DNA from: Powellomyces hirtus
Taxonomy: Eukaryota > Chytridiomycota > Chytridiomycetes > Spizellomycetales > Powellomycetaceae
Direction: 5' to 3'
Assembly (NCBI GenBank): GCA_025526995.1
Contig: JAHLKG010000013.1
Span: 186,001-250,000 of the forward strand
DNA: 64,000 nucleotides
How positions within the stretch are numbered: the first letter of the stretch is position 1; every line of letters begins with the position of its first letter. Under the pieces are notes generated by a model. The model searched no databases. It worked only from the letters and a program-made list of their open reading frames with translations, and was not told where the DNA came from. Below, in pieces: positions 33,137 through 44,100 of this stretch. A program made the position numbers and the translations under genes.

Positions 33137-36100
33137 ATGGACCTCCCCTCCACCAGCCCCCTCCACGCCCTCTTCACCGCCCTCTGGCTGCTCTCTCCCG
33201 CCGACGCTGCTGCTGCAACAACCACAGACTCGATAACCGCTTCCTTCAAGCCCAACACGCTCGTCCCCTCACCCTTGTCACATTCATACTGGGCACAAAC
33301 ACCACTCGCCACTCTCATTTCCCGCGCCGACACCCTCGCCCTCGCCGCTCGTCTCGCCGCTTCTGCCCCCCCCCCCCCCCAGCACTGCTCGCTCCCTGCA
33401 CCTCCTCTTCCACTGCCTTCCTGCCCGCTGCCGCTGCCGCACCGCCAACCCCACAACGACCACGACCCCAAACTGCACCCTCCCGCTGCCACCCTGCCTC
33501 GCAACCGCTGTTGCCCGCCAAATGGTCTGGACATGTCCTCTCCGAGAAACAAGAGTGGGAACCCGTTGTATATGTGTGGATGCCCGAACAGAATCTCCTG
33601 GGCATCATGCATGTCGATGGCTTGGGAACCACCTTGGGAACCACCGCAAAAACCAAAAAACTGCCAGATCAAATCGAAAAGGTGAGCTTGCAACAACGAC
33701 GCCGAATCCCTCGCCGAATCCCTCGCCGAATGCAGCTGCTTGCTGCCATGGGTTTCGATATATCTTATTCCCAGCATTCATCTCACCTCTGTCGTTCTCT
33801 GTCGTTCCCCCCCCCCCCCCCCCGCACAGCCGCCTCAACCTTCATCTTCTTCCGAAACTGCACGCGTCCTCCAGTTCCAACGCAGCATGTCATTTCCCAA
33901 ATCACCCACCAAATACACACTCTTGGGAGACAGTCCAATGCATCGGCTCGTCGCCGAATATCCATGGCATGAGACCATCCTCGGTCCCATGTCCACCTGG
34001 TCCGAGTCCATGCTCGCTGCTATCTCCCAGGTGCTCAACGCCGAATTCCCAATGGTGCTGTTCTGGGGCGAAAGCGCATTCATCTTTTACAACTGTGGAT
34101 ATATTCCCTTTCTCGGTGACAAGCATCCGAAAGCATTGGGACATCCGGGCGAGGAGGCCTGGCTGGAAATCTGGGATGTCATCAAGCCCATGTTGGAAAG
34201 GGTGTACCAGGGCATTGTGGAACTGAACGACGACCGATTGCTGCTTGTTTACCGACACGGATACATGGAAGAGACCTACTTTACCTGGAGCTACTCTCCC
34301 GTCTGCAACGGCGATGGAAGCGTCGGCGGAGTCGTCACCCCCGTCATTGAAAGCACCGCTGGCATTCTGTACAAGCGCAGACTGCGAACGCTCCACGCGC
34401 TCAGCTACCAGATGGGCAAGTCAAGTTCGGTCGATGTCGCTCTCGAACTCGCCGCCACCATCTTTGAAAAGGAGTGTGCCGATATTCCTGTCTCGGGGCT
34501 CTACATCATGGACGCAAAGTCGCGAAAGCTCATCCTAAAGAGCACGTCGGGTGTTTCGGTCCCGCATCCGTCCATGCCGGTCGAGATCCCGCTCGAGCAC
34601 CCCACAACCAATGCCATCTGGCCGATATCGTCGGTTATCATGTCTCACACGACTCAACACATGGCCGTGGAGGCCATCTGGGATGACGCAAGTGGCGGCT
34701 CGTGGCCCGAGCTGCACCCAGACCACGCTTGTGTGTTCAGCATCCGGCAGTCCCCGACCGACCAGGTCCTGGGTGTTATGATCATGGGACTCAATCCGCG
34801 CAAACGCCTCGACGGACCTTACAAGGAGTTTGTTGATCAGCTGCGGACACAACTGGCCAACGGCATTTTACAGGCGAGGGCCATCGAGACCGAGACGAGA
34901 AGAGCGCAAGAACTGGCCATGCTGGACATGGCCAAGACATCTTGGTTTGCCAACGTCTCGCACGAGCTGAGAACGCCGCTGACTTTGATCTTGGGGCCCC
35001 TGACGGATTTGCTGGCGTCGTCAAGCATGGAACCCAAAGTGAGACAACAATTGCAGGTCATGAATCGCGCCACGCTGCGACTGCTCAAGCTGGTCAACAC
35101 GGTGCTCGACTTTGCAGGCTTGGAATCGGGCCGGACCGTGGCCCAGTACGTCAAGACCGATCTGGCGCATCTTACCCAGGACGCAGCCAGCATGTTCAGG
35201 GCCGCCATCGAAACGGGCGGCTTGAAGTTTATTGTCGACGTGCCCGATGAGCCATTGCACGCGTGGGTCGACCCCGACATGTGGGACAAGATTGTCTGCA
35301 ACCTCATCAGCAACGCGTACAAGTTTACCCTCAAGGGAGAGATTGTCATCACGATGAGCCGGGATCCGGGCGGCCGCGTGATCCGTCTGAGCGTCAAAGA
35401 CACGGGCTGCGGAATCTCACCGGAAGCCCTCGAGAAACTGTTCCAGCGCTTCTACCGAGTGCAGAGCTCCATCGGGCGCTCTCACGAAGGCAGCGGAATC
35501 GGCTTGGCACTGGTCATGGAGCTCGTGCAGCTCCACAAGGGCAGATGTTGGGTAGAATCCCAAGTTGGCATTGGAACCACCATGTTTGTTGAAATACTCG
35601 AGGGCATTGATCACTTGCCGAAAAACAGTATCCGAGCTCCGGGAGATGCACCCAAAGCCGTCGCATCCTGTGCCAAGCAAGACGTCCGCAGAGGAGGGTT
35701 CTTGGCCGAAGCCATGAAATGGACGAATGCGTCGGACGCCAGCGACGGGAGCGAGGCGGACGTGACCGAAGCGCTCGGGTGCAGTGATGCGAACAACGAT
35801 ACAGAAGACGAGCCCCTGGAAATCTTTGGCCGGAAATCGTTCCGCATTCTGCTGGCGGACGACAACCGCGACATGCGGGATTACGTTTCGCGACTGCTGC
35901 AGCGTCACTACCGGGTCACGGTGGTCGCCGATGGGGAAGAAGCCCTGGCGTCCGCCATCCACCATCCCCCGATCTGATCCTCAGCGATGTCATGATGCCG
36001 AAAATGGACGGAATGCAGCTGATGGCGGCGGTCCGGCAGAACCCGCGGCTGAAATACATACCCTTCATCCTCCTGTCTGCCCGCGCGGGCGAAGACGCGC

Positions 36101-39100
36101 GGGTACAGGGTCTCGAACTCGGCGCGGACGACTACCTCGTCAAGCCCTTTTCGCGCAAAGAGCTGATGGCCCGCGTGCACACGCATCTCGAGCTGGGGCT
36201 CCTCCGCACCAACCTCGAGCAAGCCCTCCAGGCGCGCGAGTCCGAGTTCCAGCTCTTGTGCCAGATGGCGCCCGTGGGCATCTCGCGCTCCGATGCCATG
36301 GGTCATGTCGCGTTCGTCAATGACACGTGGCGGGACATTATGGGCATGGAACATGAGGAGCTCGTCTACCCCGTCCAGTGGCGCCACAAGGTCCACCCCG
36401 ACGATCTGAAACACATTGATGCCTGCATCGGCGAGAACAATGGCCAAGTCAAATGCCGCTTCTCGTGCGAGTACCGCATCATCGTGCCCAAGCGGTCGCC
36501 GCCCGTCCGCCACATTATCGCCCACTGCGCCCCGCTCACGGCCGGCGCGAAAGCGACCACGTGGTTCTCGGCCCTCGTCGACGTGACGGACATGCGCAGC
36601 ATGGAGCACGAGCGGGTGCAGATGCTGGAACGCACGACCATTGAAGAACGCGCCCGCGCGGATGAAGCGGACGAGAACCGCAAACACCAGGAGAGTTGTA
36701 CGTGGGCTGAAACTAAAAAAATTTGTCTCTCTCTATAAGACCGCATGTCTGATAAAAAAACTCCTTGCTATCCATCCCATGTCGCGTGACAAACAGTTAT
36801 CGATATGATTTGCCACGAAATCCGCAATCCGCTCAACGGCATCATGTAAGAACGCAACGCACGACAGCGATGGGGGCGTGCCCCAGCTCGTGTACTTTTT
36901 ATCTTGACGCTTATAATTGTGTAGCAACAATGCCGATCTCCTCCGCGGCGCCGCCGATCGCCGCAAGGACGTCTACCCGGGTCTCAAAGAACATGTGCAG
37001 TCATTGGGCCTGGACGCGTCCCTGCTCGACCTCCTCCTCGCTCAGGACATGGAAGCCATCACAGCGATTGACATGTGTGCGCGGCACCAGCAGGTGATCA
37101 CGGACGACGTGCTCAATCTGTCGAAACTGCGCTCCAAACGCATCACGCTGAACCCGACGTGGTGCCGCCCGCAGGACGTGCTGATCCGCGTGGTGCGCAT
37201 GTTTCGAGCCGAGAGCGTGAAAAAGGGGATTGAGCTCGTGGCCCGCTTTGAGCGCGACGGCGTGCCGGTGCCGGCGGAGGATATGGGCGCGCAGGCGGCG
37301 GCACCCATGGAAAACAGCAGCAGCAGCGCCAGCAGTGGTTGTCACACCGACGACCCCCCGGATGCGCATGCGGCGGCGGCATGGCACGGCGATGTGGTCT
37401 TTGTGGATCCCGATCGCTTGTCCCAAGTCGTGTTTAATCTCCTCTCGAACGCGATCAAGTTTACCGACCGAGCACCCACGCCCAAGAAGCAGATTGTGGT
37501 GGTGCTGCAGCTGCATGATTTTGATTATGCGCAAGCCGCAGCGCCGGTGCAGCCGCAGCACCGCGCGGAAACGGCATCCGCCCCCGCCGCCGCCCCACCG
37601 TTACCAGCACGCGAAGTTCGCGGCCACGAGCAACAGCAGCAGCAGCCACATGGCCCTGCCCCAGCAACCCCCTTGCCTCCCACAGCTTCAGCCGTCCGCG
37701 CGGTCTCCTTGTCCTCCCCTGTCGCACAACACACACCTCCGTCCGGCAGCAGCAGCACCACCACCAACGGCAATTCGAACGGTCTTCCCACTGCTTTGTC
37801 GGCGCCATCACCGTCGGGCCCCCCGTCCAGCAGCAGCAACACCCCCAACGGCAATTTGACCGGCCTCCCGACCGCCAACCTGAACGCGCAGCTCGTCGTC
37901 ACGGTCTCGGACACGGGAATCGGCATGACCCCCGACGAACAAGCGGCGCTGTTCCAGCGGTGGTCCCAAGCCAATGGCAAAACGTACAAGGAATACGGCG
38001 GCTCGGGCCTCGGCCTCTTTATCTGCAAGGAGCTCGTCGAGTACATGAATGGAACCATCTCGGTCACATCCACCCGCGGCCACGGATCCGTGTTTCGCGC
38101 GCAAGTCGCGTGTGAGCGCAGACGCGGCGGCTTGCCGACCCCGACTATCAACGGCGCTGTGGCTGCGATAGTGCCTACACTCGCACCACCACCATCACCA
38201 CCACCATCGTTGTCATTGTCGCCGTCGTCGTCTCCCGCGATGATCCGCGTCGGCACAAGTAAGGAATACCCCCTCTCCGCGGCGCCGCACTCGACCGCCC
38301 TATCCCCGTCGTCGCTTGGACCCGCGGTGGATGGAGATAGACCCGTCACTGTGCAGCCGCAAGCCAGGGAGGTGGTGGTGGTGCCGGCGAATGTCAAGTT
38401 GTTGGTTGTGGAGGATAATATAGTGGTAAGATTTGCGAAACGGGCGAGGGGGGGGAGGGGTTTTGTTGCTGATTTCTGATTTTATTTTTTTCCAGAACCA
38501 ACGTGTTTTGCAACGGCAACTTGAGATTGCGGGTTTTGGCCACGTGGTCGCCAACAATGGACTCGAGGCGGTGCACATCTCGGCCGCGCAGACGTTTGAC
38601 CTCATTATCATGGACGTGGAGATGCCGGTCATGGACGGCCTGCAGGCTACGCGTTTGATTCGGCAACGTGAAGCCGCTGTTCTGCCCGATGATGATGAGG
38701 ATGAGGATGATGATTTGGCGCCCCGCGATGATCACCCCCCGGCATCGAGTGGGAATGCGACGCAGGCGGGTGGGCGTGGGAACCGGCCGTCGGCAGGGAA
38801 TGCGACGGTGTCCTCGAGCACGAACCATTCGCCGCCCGCGATTCCTTGGCCGGATGCGGCGCGCGAGGTGTTGGTCCCGGCGCCCCCCGCGGTGCCGCGT
38901 TGGGAGAACCCGTCAGCGGCGAGGGCCGAACTACCGTCTCTGGACTCCCGACCCTCTTGTTCTCCATCATCGCCAGCATCGCCATCATCATCATCATCCG
39001 CAACACCCATGCACCCACCACCACAACAACAACAACAACATCAACCCCCAATGCCCGAAACCAACCCACCACCCCCTCCCCACCCAAAACCGCGGCCGCA

Positions 39101-39281
39101 GCAAGCAGGCATCCCGATCCTCGGCCTGTCGGGCAACGCGCGCGACGCGTGCCGCGACCGGGCCCTGGCCGCCGGCATGACGGTCTATATGCGCAAACCG
39201 TATGACCGCAAAGACCTGTTTGCGACCATCTTGCGTCTCGTGGCCGAGTATCGTCTGCAACGACACGACACGACATGGTGA
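33137..39281 (+). CDS. Dual-kinase hybrid histidine kinase (sensor-HK-REC-PAS-HK-REC), frame broken at C runs
   Basis: Membraneless phosphorelay sensor. Exons: 33137-33681, 33830-36697, 36797-36845, 36925-38427 and 38496-39281. The order is: a PAS-like sensor from 33894 (LLGDSPMHRLVAEYPW, WGESAFIFYNCGYIPFLGDK), a GAF-like region, a first HisKA with phospho-His (FANVSHELRTPLTLILGPL), a first HATPase (DTGCGISPEAL, GSGIGLALVMELV), and receiver 1 (ILLADDNRDMRDYV, DVMMPKMDG, DYLVKPFS). After these come a PAS domain (MAPVGISRSDAMG), a second HisKA (FIDMICHEIRNPLNGI), a second HATPase (SDTGIGM, GGSGLGLFICKELVEY) and receiver 2 (LLVVEDN, IIMDVEMPVMDG, YMRKPYDRK). Receiver 1 is interrupted: at C5 (35966-35970) the frame runs into TGA, and one more C would restore PPDLILSDVMMPK. 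Exon 1 needs one C fewer in C15 (33366-33380) to link Met 33137 to the 3' part. If exon 1 is not coding, Met 33894 is the start. Confidence 0.88.
35966..35970 (+). other. Frame break (apparent one-base deletion) inside receiver domain 1
   Basis: Upstream the receiver reads VADGEEALASAIHHPP and stops at ATC TGA. Downstream the neighbouring frame reads ILSDVMMPKMDGMQ. Both halves are conserved and contiguous, with no splice sites between them, so a single C is missing from the CCCCC run. Sequencing or assembly error is the likeliest cause; a pseudogene is the alternative. Confidence 0.85.
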
Positions 39282-39760
39282 AATCACCACACCCCCGTTG
39301 ACGAGGGAACTAACCCGCAACATGTCGTGAGACTGCATTGTGCGCACCGAGACACACTAACCCCGCCACCCCCCCCCCCCCGCTTCTGAACCGTTCGTAT
39401 ATACCCCCCGGCCCACGGGTTGTGCGTCTGCGTGTCTGTGCGTGTCTGTGTACGTGTTTTTTTTTTTGGTTTTTTATATAGAGATACCCCCCCCCCTTCC
39501 TGCGGACGCACATCTGTGCACACGCTTAGACGTTTTATTTGGCGCTTGTGGTTTTTTTTTGTGTTTTTTTTTTTTTTGGTGTAGATTGTGGTTTGTAGAT
39601 TGTGGGTGGGGGATTGTACTTTTTTTTCTTTTTGTTTTATTTTGTTTTGTTTGTTTTGTTTTGATTGTAATAATTTTTTTTTTATGGTGGAGGTAACGAT
39701 AATGGTGATTAATTCGATACGATACCGCGTGTCACAGTGTCGGGAAAAATGGGTCGGTGT

Positions 39761-39781
39761 GGGGGGGGGGGGGGGGGGGGG
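39761..39781. repeat. Poly(G) tract, 21 bases
   Basis: An uninterrupted run of 21 G in the intergenic region after the kinase gene. Such runs are prone to length error in assemblies. Confidence 0.95.
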
Positions 39782-40538
39782 TCCAAGGTGGTGGCCTCCA
39801 TCTTGCTGTGCAGGACCGACGAGTCCGTTCCGTAGAGGAGAGGAGAGTATCGCAGGCACGGACGCCAACGGTGAGAGCCTGGGGCGGGAGAACGTTGACG
39901 CCATGTGCGCTCACGACGTTGATTCCGATGCGCGATATCTGATGTGATGCTGGGGGTTGGACACGGACTCGCGGCCCCCACCACGTTCGTTGAAACGTTG
40001 TGGGGGGGCGGGCGCTGGTCAAAGGCGGGGAAATTAAGTCATTAAGTACGGTACTACTGTACTGTATCGCACTGTGATGGGTACGGTGAAACATGAACCG
40101 CGTAGGCTCGGCGGAAAGTAATTAAAGAAGTGACCTAGCTACACATTACATACATAGCGGGTCCTCTGCGTTCGCATATTCTCGTCTTGCGGGGCGTGCG
40201 ATGATGCTGGAGTGATACTAGTGTAGTGTAGTGTAGTGTAGTATGTCGACGCGCTTTCACGTCACGTCTCGTCTCGTCGAGCGCAAAGCCCAAGCCCCGA
40301 TACGTGACCATGCGTGCGACGGACGGGACGTGGGGGTAGGAAGCCGCCCCAACGCATGCCTCGAGGCACAGGGGGGGTGGTTCCTGCCGCGCTACCCAGC
40401 CACCCCCATTTGTTTTTTTCCCCCACCCTGATGGTCGTCGCGGCAGACCAGAAGCCCAAAAGTGATGATGAGAGATTCAAGCGTGCGGAATACTGTACAA
40501 TCATTATGGTGTCCTGTGCATCAACGAGAGAGCCGATT

Positions 40539-40541
<3 letters not shown>

Positions 40542-40571
<30 letters not shown>
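40542..40571. repeat. (CA)n microsatellite
   Basis: About 15 CA units in the simple-sequence intergenic region. Confidence 0.95.
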
Positions 40572-40573
<2 letters not shown>

Positions 40574-41945
40574 GCACCGCGCGTGGATGTTGCGGACCCA
40601 TGATCGTCTCGCTCTACCGAATTCGGGATGCCCCCCGCCCCCCCATCAAAACGAGCCTGACCAAATCAATAACTGGGGAGTGAAGGAGGATCCATACCAT
40701 ACCATACCATACCAAACCAGTCCAACCCACGGTGCATGTAGCGCTAACGCTCAAGGTGGGGGGGGGGGGGTTGGGGGGGTTCATCTACTGTACGCGATGC
40801 TTCAAGGCAGACCAGCACCCCGTAATGTTTCTGCAGCCGTCTCCGGCTCGATCGCCTGTGGCCGTTCGTTCGCCGGGGATGCGATGAGGGGGTGGCGATG
40901 AGGGCTATTTTTCGCCGTCCGTGGTGCGACTCGTGTTTGGCACTGCGCGAGGAGGAGGAGAGGGGGCATGCATGGGCCCCCGCCTCCGACTCCTACGTGG
41001 CGGAACGGGTCCTGCGTACCGACTGTATCGACCCACCATAGACGTGAGGCCCAATTAGGTCGCCCATCCATTTCTCCACAGTCAATATTTGCGTGCGAGT
41101 CAGCCGCGATTTCCACGACTCCCCTTCTGCAATGGGGCGCGGTCCGAGCAAACGGCGCATAAGGGCCTGCTGCTTCCAACTCACCCATCTGTCACCCGTC
41201 AATGGCGCGGTGGTCAGTCTGTGCGGTAGGCCATGTGGGACCGAGATGATGGGCCGGCGTCGACGTCTTTGATTTTCAGGCCCTAACCACTATCGGCACA
41301 TTGCGGGGGCGGCCGGGTCCGTGTCATACAGCAACAGCAATAACAATAGCAATAGCAATAGCGGACGAGCAGCCCCATCTGGGCACTACAGTATATGGCA
41401 TTACGGTACTTTTGCAGAGTTTTTCGCCGGGTGATGGAAACGTCTGCGTAACCAGCAACAGTGGGAGCCAAACAACACGATCGATTCATGCCGCACCCAA
41501 TACGACCTACAGTACTACAGTACAGTAGACTCCCTGTTCACTCCCACTCCGTTTTTGTCATGGCCGCGCGTCGGGACTCGGGGCGTCATGGTTGTCAAAC
41601 GACGGGGCACTATTAGAGAAAAAAAGAGGGTTGTTTGCGCCCCCTTCATGTATCAAATAGTGACCGACGCATAACATGGTACTTTTACATCCACCTGGAT
41701 TTAAAAAAGATCATATGATCATACTAGCACACATTTGACGGGGGGAACGCAGGGGACAGGTTCTCACATTCACCAGTGAGGAACGGTGTGATTTCAACAC
41801 ATGTTTTTGCGTAACTGTTTGATCGAGTGTTGAGAAAGTGTCATATATTTAAAATCCTACTTGGAAGTGACGGGGGTTCAGGGATGTGGGGGTTGGTGTT
41901 TCTCGGTGTATGTGTGTGTGTGTGTGTGATACACGGATGGGCCTT

Positions 41946-44100
41946 TTATGCGAGGTTGGAAGGGTATGTGACGCTCGTCAGTGGGACAAAGGTTTCCTTG
42001 ATGGTGCGTGGGGAGACCCATCGGAGGAGATTGCTACAAAAACGGACAAGTTACCAATATGAAGCGAGTGAAGACGGCCGCGGAAACCAGCTACAATCAC
42101 AAATACTCACAGTCCGGACCCCGCCTTGTCATTCGTCCCTGACGCTCTTCCGCCGCCAAACGCCTGTTGGCCAACGACCGCGCCGGTCGATTTGTCATTC
42201 ACGTAAAAGTTGCCCGCGGCATTCCTCAACATATTGGTTCCCTGCACAATCGCCTTGCGGTCTTGGGCAAAGAGGGCGGCGGTGAGTGCGTATTGTGTTG
42301 TCGATTCGGCTACGCGGAGGGTTTCCTCGTAGTGATCGGCGGGGTAGACGTAGACGGTGACGACGGGTCCAAAGAGTTCGGTGGTCATGGTGGTGGAGTG
42401 CGGGTTCTCGGTGAGGATGACGGTGGGTTGGATCGTGTAGCCGTGTGATTTAGATGCGGATCCGCCAATGAGGATTTTGGTGTTGGGTTCTTGCCCTGAT
42501 TTGATCCGGTCGAGGTGCGATGTGATCTTGTTGTAAGACTGTTCATTGATGACCGAGCCGGCGAAATTGGCGAAATCGTCCACGGGTCCTTGTTTGAGTT
42601 TGCTCATTTCTTCTTTGAGGACCGACGAGTATTCGTCCCATAGGGTGTCCGGGACATAGACGCGGGAGGTAGCACTGCATTTCTGACCATTGTATTCGAA
42701 TGCGCCCCGGATGGTCTGCATGGCGGCATTACGGGCGTCAGCAGACTTGTGGATGAAATGCATGTTTTTGCCACCCGTTTCACCGACGATGCGAGGGTAC
42801 GATTTATACGTGTCAATATTGTTTCCAATTTGTTTCCACAGGTGTTTGAATACGCCTGTGGAGCCCGTGAAATGAAGGCCGGCGAATTCGGGGTGGGCAA
42901 ACGCGGTGGAGGCGATGGATTCCGCGTCTCCGGGTACGAATTGGATGACGCCGTCGGGCAAACCGGCTTCTTTGAGGATTTGGAAGACGAGGTAGTTGGA
43001 GTACATGGCCATGGGTGAGGGTTTCCAGAGGACGACATTGCCCATGAGTGCGGGGGCAGAGACCAGGTTGCCCCCGATTGCGGTGAAATTGAAGGGGGAG
43101 TAAGCGAGAACAAAGCCTTCGAGGGGACGGTACTCCATTCTGTTCCAGGTGGTGGGGCTGTTTTTGATGGGCTGGTCGGCGTAGATTTGAGCGGCAAAGT
43201 GGCAGTTGAAGCGCCAAAAGTCACACAGTTCGGCGGCAGCGTCGATTTCAGCTTGCCAGACGTTTTTGCCCTGACCCAACATGGTGGCTGCCATCACCTC
43301 ATAGCGGTACTTGTTGGCGAGCAAGTCGGCGGCTTTGAGGAAGATGGCCGCGCGGTCATTGAACGGCATGGCTTCCCATTCGGGTTTGACTTTGAGGGCG
43401 GAGTCGATGGCGTGTTGGATGGTAGCCGCGTCGGCTTCGTGGTAGGCAGCGAGTTGGGTCTTGTGTTCAAAGGGGATGGATTGCGAGGAGAGGGTGTTGG
43501 TGTGGATGGCTTGGCCATTGACGACGACGGGGATTTGGAAGGGCCCGTCTTGAGCGAGTTTAGCGCGCATCCGGGTGAGGGCTTCTTCCAGTTTTGTGCG
43601 CTCGATACTTCCCGGTGCATAATCTTTCTGCGAATGTAAAACAAGTGGAGAAGGGGAATAGTCAATCAAGAGTTGAGGCTGCAACAAAAGCGAAAGCGAA
43701 GACGGTCTCTCGCGCCGACTCCATTCCGCGCGCAATGTCTAAATGACGCTAGCGGATTGCCAGTCCCCAACACCTCGAGCTCTCCTTTGCTGTTTGCTGG
43801 CTCTGTCTATCTGGTGGGAACCCATACCATTTCTTCATTGCGAACTTCCGGTAGCTAGAGGAGGTGACAACGGATGATGAGAAGACTGGCCAAGGAGCGA
43901 CGAGACAAGAAGGAAGACTGTACCGTGAAGACACCCAGCTGCGGGGTCTGCAAGCTTGAGACGCCGCAGTGATGGGATCTGTTAGCAGCAGCCGCAGCAG
44001 CAGCCGAGGCGGTGCGCTGGAGGAGACGGGCGGCGGGCCGTGCAGACCCCACAGTCTTCGCACCGAGGGCGATAGCTTGTTTAGCGACGGAAGACAGCAT
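41946..44100 (-). CDS. PUT2: Delta-1-pyrroline-5-carboxylate dehydrogenase, mitochondrial
   Basis: Oxidises P5C/glutamate semialdehyde to glutamate with NAD in the mitochondrial matrix, the second step of proline catabolism. Four exons: 44100-43924, 43854-43828 (only 27 bases), 43627-42111 and 42033-41946; 602 residues. Exon 1 is a clear presequence (MLSSVAKQAIALGAKTVGSA, Arg/Ala-rich, no acids). The joins give FTLPEVRNEEMKDYAPGSIE at the N-terminus and KAGSGLNLLRWVSPRTIKET at the C-terminus, both family-typical. ALDH motifs seen are SPFNFTAIGGNL, WKPSPMAMYSNYL, FTGSTGVFKHLW, IVGETGGKN and the nucleophile region FEYNGQKCSATSR with the catalytic Cys. The C-terminal TELFGPVVTVYVYP and GQQAFGGGRASGTNDK are also present. 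The protein is complete, with nothing missing. Confidence 0.96.

Larger units (their letters stand above)
39282..41945. other. Long tail-to-tail intergenic region rich in simple sequence
   Basis: A span of 2.66 kb between two converging genes, unusually long for this window. It contains C13 at 39369, T-rich tracts at 39450-39690, G21 at 39761, TAGTG repeats near 40219-40241, (CA)n at 40542, CCATA repeats near 40693, G12 near 40757, AATAGC repeats near 41335 and (GT)n near 41910. Open frames across it are proline- or glycine-rich by composition and show no domains or paired splice sites. I call no gene; a non-coding RNA cannot be excluded. Confidence 0.55.

Noticed and set aside
35961..35980. 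Programmed ribosomal frameshift in the kinase
   Set aside because: The site TCCCCCG does not fit a standard slippery heptamer, no downstream structure is evident, and recoding is not known in this family; a missing C is simpler.
38647..39276. 209-codon minus-strand frame opposite receiver 2 of the kinase
   Set aside because: Antisense of a conserved receiver domain; composition is that of a shadow.
39284..39904. 206-codon minus-strand frame after the kinase
   Set aside because: Lys/Asn- and Thr-rich sequence derived from T-rich and C-rich simple tracts, without domain or splice support.
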